59,924 bases of DNA from Clostridiales bacterium (GTDB lineage Bacteria; Bacillota; Desulfotomaculia; Desulfotomaculales; VENG01): positions 1 to 59,924 of the forward strand of contig JAIPEW010000017.1 in assembly GCA_021736985.1 (NCBI GenBank). The letters are read 5' to 3'. Below the pieces are notes generated by a model. That model made no database searches. It was not told the DNA's origin and worked only from the letters and a program-made list of their open reading frames with translations. Positions within the stretch are counted from its first letter, which is position 1. The number at the start of each line of letters is the position of its first letter. The position numbers and the translations under genes were made by a program. Positions 42,024 through 50,533 of the stretch are shown one piece after another.

Positions 42024-42803
42024 ATGCAATTAACCCACCGTGAGTGGATGCATCTCAATGATCTTATTGCGGAAGCAGGCAGTATATTCTCTTTATTTGA
42101 TGTCTGCGAGTCTGTTTTAGGGATGCTGCAGACAATTATTCCCTTTGACCACGGGCTGTTTTTTTTCTACGATGATACGGACCTAAAATTATTGAAACCA
42201 TTTTTATTCAATGTTTCGGAAAGAGTTAATAAAGAGTATTTTGAATATTATTACCGTATTGACGATATAAGGGCCCGGGCATTTAACCAGCCTTTTCCTG
42301 CCCGCAGTTCGGATATCATGTTTTACAAAGAATGGGATAAAAAAGAATATTTCTGTGACTTTATGAAGGCTAATGATTTTTATTACCAGCTAAAAGCCGA
42401 CATACATTATAAGGACGAGCTTTTAAGCTCAATTAGCCTGCTTCGCAATAAGAAAAGCGGTGACTTTACGGATAAAGAGTTATTCTATATTAGTCTTTTG
42501 CGTCCCCATCTCGGCAACCACATGTACAAGCTGATGATTTTAAAAAAGCAGGAAAAAGCCTTAAAAGACCATGGATTGCAGATTTCTCAAATTATTGATC
42601 AAAATCAAAAAAGATATAAACTTTCTAACCGGGAAACTGATGTGATAGAGCTTGTCATAAAAGGCCTGACTACCGAAGAAATATCTGACAAGCTGCATAT
42701 TTCCAGGGAAACTGTTAGAAAGCATTTTAAAAATATTTTTTCCAAGAGTACGGTTAGAAATAAAACAGAGCTGCTGGCCAAACTGGTAGGTTTACTGGAG
42801 TAA
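42024..42803 (+). CDS. LuxR-family transcriptional regulator
   Basis: A 259-residue regulator. Residues about 1-175 form a GAF-like/sensor domain (SLFDVCESVLGMLQTIIPFD, FYDDTDLKLL). Residues about 195-255 are the LuxR helix-turn-helix: LSNRETDVIELVIKGLTTEE then ISDKLHISRETVRKHFKNIF. No receiver domain is present, so it responds to a ligand or partner rather than phosphorylation. AAGAGGTG precedes ATG. It ends two bases from the convergent envelope operon, which may or may not be its target. Confidence 0.9.
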   Translation: MQLTHREWMHLNDLIAEAGSIFSLFDVCESVLGMLQTIIPFDHGLFFFYDDTDLKLLKPFLFNVSERVNKEYFEYYYRIDDIRARAFNQPFPARSSDIMFYKEWDKKEYFCDFMKANDFYYQLKADIHYKDELLSSISLLRNKKSGDFTDKELFYISLLRPHLGNHMYKLMILKKQEKALKDHGLQISQIIDQNQKRYKLSNRETDVIELVIKGLTTEEISDKLHISRETVRKHFKNIFSKSTVRNKTELLAKLVGLLE

Positions 42804-42805
42804 TA

Positions 42806-43978
42806 TTAATTCTTTTTTCTTTTTTTAATAAATTTGTAGATTAACCAGATAGCAAGTGCCAGGGCCAGTACGCAAACCAGTATAAATACTATAAATATTA
42901 TAATTATAGTTGTGTAAGAAGAGGAGCTGTCGCTGCCGAAAGTACCTTCCGGTACCTTTAAGCTAAGTACCAGGTTTTCGGCCGGCAAATCTGTAAATTT
43001 CCCTGAGTATTTTCCTTCCTTATGTTTTAGCGGGAGGTTGCTGGCGAAAGGCATATCTTCCGGTAACAGCACCTGTATGTTTAAATTTTCAAAGGAATTC
43101 CATTTGCTTGCCGGCTGTAATAAATACTGGTAATGGACAATATTATTTACATCATCCCGGCATGGGGTTTGATTGTAGCTTATGAGTACATCTTTTTTTT
43201 CGTTTGCCTGTATCTTTATGTTAAATAATACCAGTCCCAATATGGGGCCCGGTGAAAATTGCTCATTGTAAGTACCCTCCTGCAGAGGGTCAGGCCAGCT
43301 GGTGCGCTCGCTCTCAGATTTCCATGCTCCCCCGGCCTTTTTAACTTCTCCCGGCGCTATAAGGCGAACTATTTCCATGGATTCGTAGGGATTTCCGGGC
43401 CCGGCAAATTCTCCCGCGGCAAGAAAATCTTTCATTGTTTCATAAGTTCTGTCTTCCACGTTAAGAGCTATACCTGAAGAAACAAGCCTTTCATAAAGGG
43501 TTTTATCTAAGAGTTCTGCCGGTTTAGTTTTACCGGACTCTTTTAATTGTTTTATTTCACCTGCCATAGATACAATGTCCCTGTGTCCTTCCACCCATTC
43601 TTTTACCCGGGGCCAGAGAAGGTCATAAAGCCATACGGGACGTGTAGTCTTTTCTACCCCGTCAATTTCTATACTTACAGTTTCCAGGTCAGTCCAGGGT
43701 GATGCATAAAGGGCAAAAGCTGCCGGCAAGTTAATTGACTGGCTGCCCTGGTTGTATAATTTGTAGTTAGCAGATACACGGGCGTTTGTAATATCTTCCT
43801 GCAAATCAAAAGTTAACTGCTCACTTTCTACGTTAACCCGGTTTTCTTCTTGCGGGTAGGGCACCCCGGAAATTTCACTGTACCAGGGTGTCTTGGAAAT
43901 ATTCGCTGCAGCAGGAGAGGAAAAGAGAAATAAGGCTAAAATAAATATAACTGGTAAAAACAAGCGCTTAATCATCAT
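42806..43978 (-). CDS. Exported protein with C-terminal membrane anchor, unknown function
   Basis: A 390-residue protein with a signal peptide (LFLPVIFILALFLFSSPAAA), a large extracellular part with two beta-rich regions (FDLQEDITNARVSANYKLYN and NIKIQANEKKDVLISYNQTP), then a C-terminal membrane helix (IIIIFIVFILVCVLALALAI) and a basic tail. The topology is type I, anchored outside. No family I can name with confidence. It is the last gene of a leftward run of four; its start overlaps the previous gene by 11 bases. Confidence 0.75.
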   Translation of the reverse strand: MMIKRLFLPVIFILALFLFSSPAAANISKTPWYSEISGVPYPQEENRVNVESEQLTFDLQEDITNARVSANYKLYNQGSQSINLPAAFALYASPWTDLETVSIEIDGVEKTTRPVWLYDLLWPRVKEWVEGHRDIVSMAGEIKQLKESGKTKPAELLDKTLYERLVSSGIALNVEDRTYETMKDFLAAGEFAGPGNPYESMEIVRLIAPGEVKKAGGAWKSESERTSWPDPLQEGTYNEQFSPGPILGLVLFNIKIQANEKKDVLISYNQTPCRDDVNNIVHYQYLLQPASKWNSFENLNIQVLLPEDMPFASNLPLKHKEGKYSGKFTDLPAENLVLSLKVPEGTFGSDSSSSYTTIIIIFIVFILVCVLALALAIWLIYKFIKKRKKN

Positions 43979-44423
43979 CTACACCTTCGTGCACCAGGCC
44001 TTCTTTATCAATTGGTTTTTTCTTTGACTTTGGCAATGCCCAATTAGTAAACCAAACCTGGATATTAAATAATTCGTTGAAATCATCCCGGGGTAAAGAT
44101 ATTATAAAATCATTCTGAAAATTTTTAGCCAGGTTATAAGCCCTGTCCTTATTATATACTTCCAGGAGGATAGCACAGGCCAGGTAAAACCCTCCCAGGT
44201 CATCTGATTCTCCCCAGGAGAAATACACATCTTCCGGGGCCCACCCGTAAGTCTCACAAATCTTGTCTTTAGTTAATTCTTGACCATACAGAATAACTCT
44301 TTTTTCTTGATAAAACCCCTGTAATTCAAGGGCCCCACCATGTTTTTTTACTCTGGTCAACTTGGCGTCTTCACTTTCCAGAAAATTATCAATCATTTTA
44401 CCGAATATCTTTTTTAGACCCAT
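43968..44423 (-). CDS. Hypothetical protein, 151 aa, in envelope operon
   Basis: A 151-residue soluble protein without signal peptide: MGLKKIFGKMIDNFLESEDA, beta segment GGALELQGFYQEKRVILYGQ, then YGWAPEDVYFSWGESDDLGG and helical AILLEVYNKDRAYNLAKNF. It is acidic at the C-terminus (HEGVDDD). Not recognised. Coupling by overlap with the anchored protein gene suggests a cytosolic partner. The upstream gap of 84 bases is GC-rich. Confidence 0.65.
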   Translation of the reverse strand: MGLKKIFGKMIDNFLESEDAKLTRVKKHGGALELQGFYQEKRVILYGQELTKDKICETYGWAPEDVYFSWGESDDLGGFYLACAILLEVYNKDRAYNLAKNFQNDFIISLPRDDFNELFNIQVWFTNWALPKSKKKPIDKEGLVHEGVDDD

Positions 44424-44507
44424 AACACACCCCTGTTTCGATAAATTTTCAAACCTTTGTTATGCCCTTGGGCCGGGCTAAATCCCCGTGGGGGCCATTC
44501 TTTAAAC

Positions 44508-45359
44508 TTAAGCTCGCGTGCGTTTAAGCATGCCGATACCTTTGCGGATAATTGTTATAACTCCTATTATAAAAACCAGCAGTACCAGCAGGGTAATTAA
44601 GAGAAATCCCCATATTCCGCCTTCATTCTGGTCTTCAAAGTTATCGATAAATTTTTCCGGGCTCATACTGCCTTCGGTAACTGCTAAAACATCTTCTGCA
44701 GAAGCTTTTACAGTAAAAATATCCTCTTCGCTGTCGCGGTGAAAATTGAATTCAACAGTTTCTATCCACGGGCAGTCTTCTACTACTAACATGGCCATGG
44801 AAAAGAATGTCGACCAGAATTCTTTTTCACTGTCGCCCAGGTATTCCAGGTCTACTGAAGCCTTTTTATCATCCAGTGCTACTTCCCCGATGAGTACGTT
44901 GAATACTCCCAGGTCATGTTCTACCACGGTTTCCGGGGCCCGGAGGTCTTCAAATTGGAACCTGGAAACAAGCTCTTCTACACTGATTTTTTGTTCAACA
45001 TAATTACCGAGGTCACTGCCGCTGGCAGCAGCTCTAAAAAGGGGGTTCCCCATGTGGTAAGATTCTACCCTTACATTATTAGCTGTAGGGTAATTCAAAA
45101 AACCCGCGGCAGCTAATTCTACCATGTGCCCGGAAAGAGAAGAATCAACTACGGGAACTTCCATGCGCATAAGCATATTCCCATCCTCTATGGCCACGTA
45201 ACTTTCTTCAAATCCCTTGGCCTTCATTTCCTGGTGTACAGCATTTTCAATAAAGTCATAAGGCAATTCTGCCTCGCTAGCTAAACAAGCAGTACAGGAA
45301 AAAGAAAATGCAACCAGGATACCTACTGCCGCAAGAATGATTAAAATATGTTTTTTCAT
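44508..45359 (-). CDS. Exported, C-terminally anchored hypothetical protein
   Basis: A 283-residue protein with a lipobox-like signal (AFSFSCTACLASEAE), an external domain with beta-alpha character (ENAVHQEMKAKGFEESYVAI, TVEFNFHRDSEEDIFTVKAS) and a C-terminal membrane helix (GFLLITLLVLLVFIIGVITI) with a basic end (KGIGMLKRTRA). Same type I topology as the 42806 product. GGAGG lies before ATG. It is 15 bases downstream of the large 754-residue gene, so the two are co-transcribed. Confidence 0.75.
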   Translation of the reverse strand: MKKHILIILAAVGILVAFSFSCTACLASEAELPYDFIENAVHQEMKAKGFEESYVAIEDGNMLMRMEVPVVDSSLSGHMVELAAAGFLNYPTANNVRVESYHMGNPLFRAAASGSDLGNYVEQKISVEELVSRFQFEDLRAPETVVEHDLGVFNVLIGEVALDDKKASVDLEYLGDSEKEFWSTFFSMAMLVVEDCPWIETVEFNFHRDSEEDIFTVKASAEDVLAVTEGSMSPEKFIDNFEDQNEGGIWGFLLITLLVLLVFIIGVITIIRKGIGMLKRTRA

Positions 45360-45374
45360 TACATTATCCTCCCT

Positions 45375-47639
45375 CTACAGCTCTCCGTCTTTTTTCATCG
45401 TTTCCACTATAGAATCAAAGCGTGAACCCCGGTCTTTATATTTGCCCTTGCTGTTCCAGGCCAGTGTTGCCTGCGACCGTCCGTAAATTGATTCTGCGTT
45501 ATCAATATTAAAATGGGTATAGGTATTTCTGGCCGTTTTTACAGCTTCTTCCGGAGACTTGCCGTTATCAATGTTCTTTTTGATCAGTTTCTTAACATGT
45601 TTTATATCTTTCCCCGCGGCATTGGCATAATTCTTTTTCATAAAGCTTCCCATCTTGTCCAGCGTCCACTTAAAGGGAGCTACTGCTGTTTTCTGGGCTT
45701 TACTCAGGAAATCTGTAACCATGTTTTGAGCAGGCTTTAATTTTTTCTCCCTGTCGTCAAAAGCACACCACTTGCTGTAGCCTTCAGCACTATCCTCGTC
45801 TACATTAAATTCCTTTTTTGTTTTGATAATTTTCTTTTCCAGGTCCTTTTCTTTCTTTTTTTCTTCTTCTTTATCGCTGAAAATAATATCATCTTTTTTG
45901 TCCTTCACCTGGTCGCTAAAATATTTAAGGCCCGGTATATTTTCTATAATCTTGTCAACTACCGGGTTTAGAATTTTTTCATTTAATGTGTATTTCTCTT
46001 CGAAATAACTTCCCGGTTCTTTTTCTTTATCTGCCTTTATTTCACTATCTTTTCGGACTAAATGTGCTGTTTTTATACCTGTATTCATATTGGGCAGCGT
46101 ATTTTCAATAAATTCCATAGATGCTTTTTCAGCTATTTTCACCAGTCTTTTTTTATTTATTTCTACAGCTGCTTTCTTTTTTTCTTTATTGATATTTTTT
46201 TCTCCGGGGTTATCCTCGCCGTCAAATATAGTCATACCTGCTTTTTTACGCTCTTTATCCCCGGGTGAAAGGTCTTTATCTTTAATTTCTCCGTTGTCTG
46301 GTGTTGAAGTATCTTTTTCCTGGTCTTTAGTTTTGTCGGTATCAGGTTTCGAATTGTTTTTTTCCGGCTGCCCGTCACCGGACGGTGTTATGTTCGAGCC
46401 GTTTCCCAGGTTGCCTGATGCACCGGAACCTGCCGGGTCACCCCCGGTGTTTTCAGGCACATCTTCGGGTTTTTCGCTTGTATCATCGTCTGGCTGCTGG
46501 TTTCCAGTATCGCCGCTTGTTTCTCCTATCCTGTTTACGTGCCAGTTTCCTATGGCTAGCGGCCCGCCGGGAGAAGTAAGCTTACAACTACCTGAAACCT
46601 TTGTACCGCCGGCATTGGTTTGCCCGGTATACACATAATCCACACCCTGTGGTAAATCCTGGTCATGGTAATAAACTTGAATCTTATTGCCGCTTACCGA
46701 AGCCTTTCCTTCAAAGGTATAGGGGCCGTCTTGCATAATAGCTTTATATTTTCCACTGCCAGTTTTAGTTATCTTTGCGCCTATTGTGTCGCTCTTACCT
46801 ATGGCTTGCTGCGCTTCTTCCCTGGAAAGGTCAACACCGAATTGTCGGTTAATTCTATCTACGTATATGTTTTTCATAGTCATTTTACCCTGCCACTTAC
46901 CAGCAAATAAGTCTCCACTGCTGCTGCCTGCAACATCTTCACTGCTAAAACCGCCGCCTTCTTCGTTTATATAAAGCAGCAGGTCATATATCGCAGCTTC
47001 CCCGGGGTCAGATACTTTTACTCTTTCTTTATTAAAAGGATATGGATCCCCGACAATAGCGGAATTACTCCTGTTTCTGTAATAACCCATGTTCTTATCA
47101 TGCTGCTGCTGGGTAATCCCTGATTTCTTGTTAGAAACTGCGTAATCAATCAAGTTATTATAATAATCAATGTACCTCCGGGCATAAAAAATCCCGTTTA
47201 ATGCCTTCATGTATTTTGCACTGTCGTAAGCGCCGTAGGTCATGCTCATTTTTACACCGGTTTGCGGGTCAGTCATAGCGCTAAATTTAGCAGCTTCTGT
47301 TTGTCCCTCCGGTGTTCCTACGCTGAGTCCTGTTTCTTTGTATTTTTTTAATACATTTAACCATGTTGGAAACCATTCATTCCCGAAAAAAGTAAACATG
47401 TCACGATCAAAGTCGTCCTGGGCAGTCTTTAAATTACTTAAATTATCATTTCTGGCTTTTTTTACTTCACTAATATATCTTTCTACATCTGTTTTGCATT
47501 CCGAGAGCTGCCTTTTTTGGTTATCTAGATTCATTCTCATATTATTTATCCCTTGCTCAAGTTCATACTGGTAACTACCGAAAGCTGCAGCAGGGAACAA
47601 AAGCATAAAAATTAAAACTAAAAGCACAATTTTACGCAC
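45375..47639 (-). CDS. Large secreted protein with low-complexity linker, unknown function
   Basis: A 754-residue protein with a signal peptide (IVLLVLIFMLLFPAAAFG). A coiled coil (about 20-65) is followed by a helical domain to about 230 and a beta-barrel-like module (about 245-365: GKWQGKMTMKNIYVDRINRQ ... GPYTFEGKASVSGNKIQVYY) reminiscent of lipocalin or extracellular ligand-binding sheets. A Pro/Asp/Asn/Gly-rich linker (about 370-450) precedes a long Lys/Glu helical C-terminal region. The C-terminus has a tetratricopeptide-like SKWCAFDDREKKLKPAQNM region. GTG 47639 has AAAGGAGG upstream. It is the first gene of the four-gene envelope operon. Confidence 0.75.
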   Translation of the reverse strand: MRKIVLLVLIFMLLFPAAAFGSYQYELEQGINNMRMNLDNQKRQLSECKTDVERYISEVKKARNDNLSNLKTAQDDFDRDMFTFFGNEWFPTWLNVLKKYKETGLSVGTPEGQTEAAKFSAMTDPQTGVKMSMTYGAYDSAKYMKALNGIFYARRYIDYYNNLIDYAVSNKKSGITQQQHDKNMGYYRNRSNSAIVGDPYPFNKERVKVSDPGEAAIYDLLLYINEEGGGFSSEDVAGSSSGDLFAGKWQGKMTMKNIYVDRINRQFGVDLSREEAQQAIGKSDTIGAKITKTGSGKYKAIMQDGPYTFEGKASVSGNKIQVYYHDQDLPQGVDYVYTGQTNAGGTKVSGSCKLTSPGGPLAIGNWHVNRIGETSGDTGNQQPDDDTSEKPEDVPENTGGDPAGSGASGNLGNGSNITPSGDGQPEKNNSKPDTDKTKDQEKDTSTPDNGEIKDKDLSPGDKERKKAGMTIFDGEDNPGEKNINKEKKKAAVEINKKRLVKIAEKASMEFIENTLPNMNTGIKTAHLVRKDSEIKADKEKEPGSYFEEKYTLNEKILNPVVDKIIENIPGLKYFSDQVKDKKDDIIFSDKEEEKKKEKDLEKKIIKTKKEFNVDEDSAEGYSKWCAFDDREKKLKPAQNMVTDFLSKAQKTAVAPFKWTLDKMGSFMKKNYANAAGKDIKHVKKLIKKNIDNGKSPEEAVKTARNTYTHFNIDNAESIYGRSQATLAWNSKGKYKDRGSRFDSIVETMKKDGEL

Positions 47640-47710
47640 TATCGGAACCTCCTTTTAACGGGCCCGAGAAAGGGCACACGCGATTTTAGACAATATTAGC
47701 ACTATTTATA

Positions 47711-47739
47711 CAAACAAAAAATACCCCATTTGGGGTATT
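47711..47739 (-). terminator. Terminator of the GntR gene
   Basis: AATACCCCA/TGGGGTATT stem with a T run on the minus strand, downstream of the regulator gene and in front of the envelope operon. Confidence 0.8.
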
Positions 47740-47893
47740 AAACAATAAGTTGATGTTTTTTTGAAAGTCCTTGATAGTATCACTCTTTTATCTTTTTCTT
47801 ATATTGCCTTGTTTTTTGCAATAACAATATAATAACTGATTATGTGTGTATTAGCTTACTGATATTATAGAAGTTCCATAAAGCAAAGAATAT

Positions 47894-48547
47894 TTATATT
47901 AAATCAGGATATTTTGTTGCCCAGTGAGTGAAGCGAAGAAAGTTTTCAAGCTCTTCCTTGTTTTTATTTTTAAAGAGCTCAACTATTTTCCTGTGTTCAT
48001 TATTAGCTTCTTTTAGAGCTGAAAACATTTTATCTTTATCAGTGCTAAAATAGGATCTGTGAAGCGGGCCTGTAGACAGGTCATTTAGCATCTTGATAAG
48101 CATTGGGTTATTGCATTTATTAACATAAATTTTATGAAATTGATCTTGTAGAGTATAATAATCTGAAAATTTTTCGTATTTTATAGCAATATCAATCTTA
48201 TCAATGCATTCATGCATTTTTACAATATCATTTTCTGTTATATTATCAACAGCAAGTGTAGCTGCAAAAGCATCTAAAACAGCAATAATATTATAAAGGT
48301 TTAATTTGGATTTATAATCAATTTCCTGAATTTTATAACCCTTGCTAGGTATTTTTTCTAAGATTCCATCAGCAACAAGATGGATAAAAGCTTCTCTTAC
48401 GGGTGTTCTGCTGACATTTAAATCATTGCAGATTTGAACTTCATTTATTACTTCATTAGGTTTTAATTCATGATGCTGAATTTTATGTTTAATCTTACTA
48501 ATTATTTGATCACGTAAAAACTTTTTAGAATTCATTATATTCACCAT
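47894..48547 (-). CDS. GntR-family (FCD/FadR-type) transcriptional regulator
   Basis: A 213-217-residue regulator. The N-terminal winged helix contains LNVSRTPVREAFIHLVAD; the C-terminal FCD helical domain (about 75-217) has AFAATLAVDNITENDI, DQFHKIYVNKC and EHRKIVELFKN, whose His/Asp residues usually bind a metal and an organic acid or amino acid. No ribosome site is seen before ATG 48547; ATG 48535 is preceded by TGGTG and may be the true start. It is transcribed divergently from the amino-acid catabolic operon, which it probably controls. A consensus promoter lies directly upstream. Confidence 0.88.
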   Translation of the reverse strand: MVNIMNSKKFLRDQIISKIKHKIQHHELKPNEVINEVQICNDLNVSRTPVREAFIHLVADGILEKIPSKGYKIQEIDYKSKLNLYNIIAVLDAFAATLAVDNITENDIVKMHECIDKIDIAIKYEKFSDYYTLQDQFHKIYVNKCNNPMLIKMLNDLSTGPLHRSYFSTDKDKMFSALKEANNEHRKIVELFKNKNKEELENFLRFTHWATKYPDLI

Positions 48548-48563
48548 TAATTTAATTTTTTAC

Positions 48564-48592
48564 ATTATAGCAACGTAATTTGAACATGTCAA
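48564..48592 (-). promoter_or_regulatory. Sigma-A promoter of the GntR gene
   Basis: On the minus strand, TTGACA at 48592-48587 and TATAAT at 48569-48564 are separated by 17 bases: full consensus. Start-site distance to the regulator ATG is short. Confidence 0.8.
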
Positions 48593-48838
48593 AGTTTCAA
48601 CGGGGAGTAGGTAAACCTTATCACAGGTTTTTGGAAATGGCCCGTCTGCGAATAAAAACTATATATCTGAAGTGCCATCAGAACATTATTTGAACTGCAA
48701 GCTTGGGGCAGACAAAAAAATTGGTCTTGATAAGGCATAAAGTTTTTACCTTCAGTGCTAATACTTCTTATATATGAGCCGGGTTATTTTGAACGTAAGT
48801 CAAATTAGTAATCATTAATTACTATTATATGTACTCAT

Positions 48839-48869
48839 CCATCTGGACAAGTCTAGATGGGTGTTTTTT
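48839..48869 (+). terminator. Hairpin with T run in the divergent intergenic region
   Basis: CCATCTGGA/TCTAGATGG (one mismatch) with a four-base loop followed by GTGTTTTTT. It faces the catabolic operon and lies about 205 bases before its promoter. It may end an unseen transcript or belong to a leader. The remaining 48593-49073 holds no gene. Confidence 0.5.
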
Positions 48870-48929
48870 AATCAAATAAATTTATCTGTTTCTCCTTATC
48901 TAACGTAACATGATTATGTATATAATGAC

Positions 48930-48941
48930 TATGTATACATA
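48930..48941. promoter_or_regulatory. Candidate regulator operator (TATGTATACATA)
   Basis: A perfect 12-bp palindrome. Its TGTATAC core recurs at 49104-49110, immediately after the -10 box of the catabolic promoter. Repeated sites in a divergent GntR intergenic region fit an operator pair; this is inferred only from sequence. Confidence 0.4.
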
Positions 48942-49073
48942 AATACATGAATAAAAGATAGTATAGTGTGCTTATGCATGAAAAGTATAGCTAAAATAAA
49001 TTGCTGATGTGACAAGGGTTTAGAGGGTAAATTTAAAAAATTTATATTAAATTAAATTTTTAGAAAAGTTCTA

Positions 49074-49103
49074 TTGACGATAACAGAAAAATTTATGTAT
49101 AAT
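49074..49103 (+). promoter_or_regulatory. Sigma-A promoter of the catabolic operon
   Basis: TTGACG at 49074-49079 and TATAAT at 49098-49103 with an 18-base spacer, 49 bases before the dehydrogenase start; a TGTATAC half-palindrome abuts the -10. Confidence 0.75.
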
Positions 49104-49151
49104 TGTATACGTAGTTTGGCAAATACAAAGTCGAAGGGGGAACAAAAGAAT

Positions 49152-50294
49152 ATGAAACCTTATATCGTTGTAGAGTGGAATGATACCGAAAGCTCCGCAA
49201 AAGGGTGGTTGTGCGCATTTAATTTTGTGAACAATTACTGCGGCGGTGGAACAAGAATGCATCCCACGGTTACTAAAGAGGAAGTTGTAAGATTAGCAAC
49301 AACAATGGGATACAAATACAAGGCTGGTGAATCAACTACCACCGGAGGATGTAAAGGTGGAATAGCCTATGATTATAAAGCATCTGACGCCAAAGATGTG
49401 TTAAGAAGATATTTTGTTGCTATGGCACCTTATATTAAAGCAGGTGTGTCTATCGGTGGAGATTTAGGTGTTGATTACGGGGACGTTTTGGAAATTTTAG
49501 ATGACTTAGGAATAGGCCTACCCCAAACAAAAGAAATGCGAAATGATCCTAAAATTCAACAGGGAATTAAAAACCATGATGAAGCTTGTGAGTTAACTTA
49601 TGATGGATTTAAGATGTATGACATGATCACAGGTTATGGTTGTGCACACTCCCTTGATGAAGCTTGGAAATTTAAAGGCGGCAAAGATGGAGCAAGGGTA
49701 GTAATCCAAGGGTTTGGTTGTGTTGGTGCAAGCATGGCAAATTGTTTAGATCAGATGGGTTATAAGGTTGTAGGTATTTCTGACGCGAATTGTCTTGTTT
49801 CTTGTCAAGATGGTTTGGATGTAAAGAAATTAATTGAGACTAAAAAACCTAAAGGTGAATTGAACTCAGCATACTTTGAAGATAAATATACTGTAAGTTC
49901 AAATACAAAATGGTTAGATGTAGATTGTGACATCTTAGTTCCTGCTGCACTAGAAGATGTAATTAATAAAGATAATGCTCATGATGTAAAAGCATCATTA
50001 ATTGTCGAAGCTGCAAATATTCCTGTAACGCCAGAGGCAGATGAAATTCTTGCTGAAAAAGGTGTTGATACCTGCGTTGATTTTATAGCAAATATTGGTG
50101 GAATTAGGATTTATGAAGCTTTGGTATTTGGAATAGTTGATAAAATCCCTCAAGATATTGTTGATGATACTAATTCGTTAATTAGAAAAAATACTAGATT
50201 ACTATTTGAGGAAGCTATAAAGCAAGGTAAAACGCAACGCCAGGTTGCTATGGAAATCTTTTCTCCTGACACATTTGATACACCGGATATATAA
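49152..50294 (+). CDS. Glu/Leu/Phe/Val-type amino acid dehydrogenase, divergent
   Basis: A 380-residue member of the ELFV dehydrogenase family, converting an amino acid to 2-oxoacid and ammonium with NAD(P). The catalytic lysine region reads GGCKGGIAYD (usually GGAKGG), the catalytic aspartate segment SIGGDLGVDYGD (usually GPD), and VVIQGFGCVGASMANCL is the NAD loop. These departures place it outside the standard Glu and Leu enzymes, so specificity is open: valine, isoleucine, phenylalanine or a diamino acid. ATG 49152 is eleven bases after AAGGGGG; a start at 49074 would lie in the -35 box. It is the first gene of the operon. Confidence 0.85.
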   Translation: MKPYIVVEWNDTESSAKGWLCAFNFVNNYCGGGTRMHPTVTKEEVVRLATTMGYKYKAGESTTTGGCKGGIAYDYKASDAKDVLRRYFVAMAPYIKAGVSIGGDLGVDYGDVLEILDDLGIGLPQTKEMRNDPKIQQGIKNHDEACELTYDGFKMYDMITGYGCAHSLDEAWKFKGGKDGARVVIQGFGCVGASMANCLDQMGYKVVGISDANCLVSCQDGLDVKKLIETKKPKGELNSAYFEDKYTVSSNTKWLDVDCDILVPAALEDVINKDNAHDVKASLIVEAANIPVTPEADEILAEKGVDTCVDFIANIGGIRIYEALVFGIVDKIPQDIVDDTNSLIRKNTRLLFEEAIKQGKTQRQVAMEIFSPDTFDTPDI

Positions 50295-50320
50295 TGTTGA
50301 TTTAGTCGTGGAGGTACATT

Positions 50321-50530
50321 ATGGAAAAACTAATAATACACAAGGAAAGTTGTAAAAGCTGCAGATATTGCATTGAAAATTGTCCCAAAGGGGCCCTTTA
50401 TATAAAAGGGGATATAAATGAGAAGGGATATCCTTATGTTTCAGTTGACCACGAAAAGTGTACTACTTGTGGTATCTGTTATAATGTTTGCCCAGATTAT
50501 GTATTTGAGATTCAAGAAAGAGAGGTGTAA
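50321..50530 (+). CDS. korD: 2-oxoacid:ferredoxin oxidoreductase, delta (ferredoxin) subunit
   Basis: A 69-residue two-cluster ferredoxin: CKSCRYCIENCPKGAL and CTTCGICYNVCPDYVF each give C-x2-C-x2-C-x3-C-P for a 4Fe-4S cluster. It carries electrons from the TPP subunit to free ferredoxin. GGAGG lies nine bases upstream. It is followed three bases later by the alpha subunit gene, the usual order for the four-subunit branched-chain or 2-oxoglutarate enzymes. Confidence 0.92.
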   Translation: MEKLIIHKESCKSCRYCIENCPKGALYIKGDINEKGYPYVSVDHEKCTTCGICYNVCPDYVFEIQEREV

Positions 50531-50533
50531 TTA

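Noticed and set aside
46090-46638. 182-codon open frame antisense to the large secreted protein
   Set aside because: Mirrors the low-complexity Lys/Glu/Asp coding region on the sense strand; no start signal.
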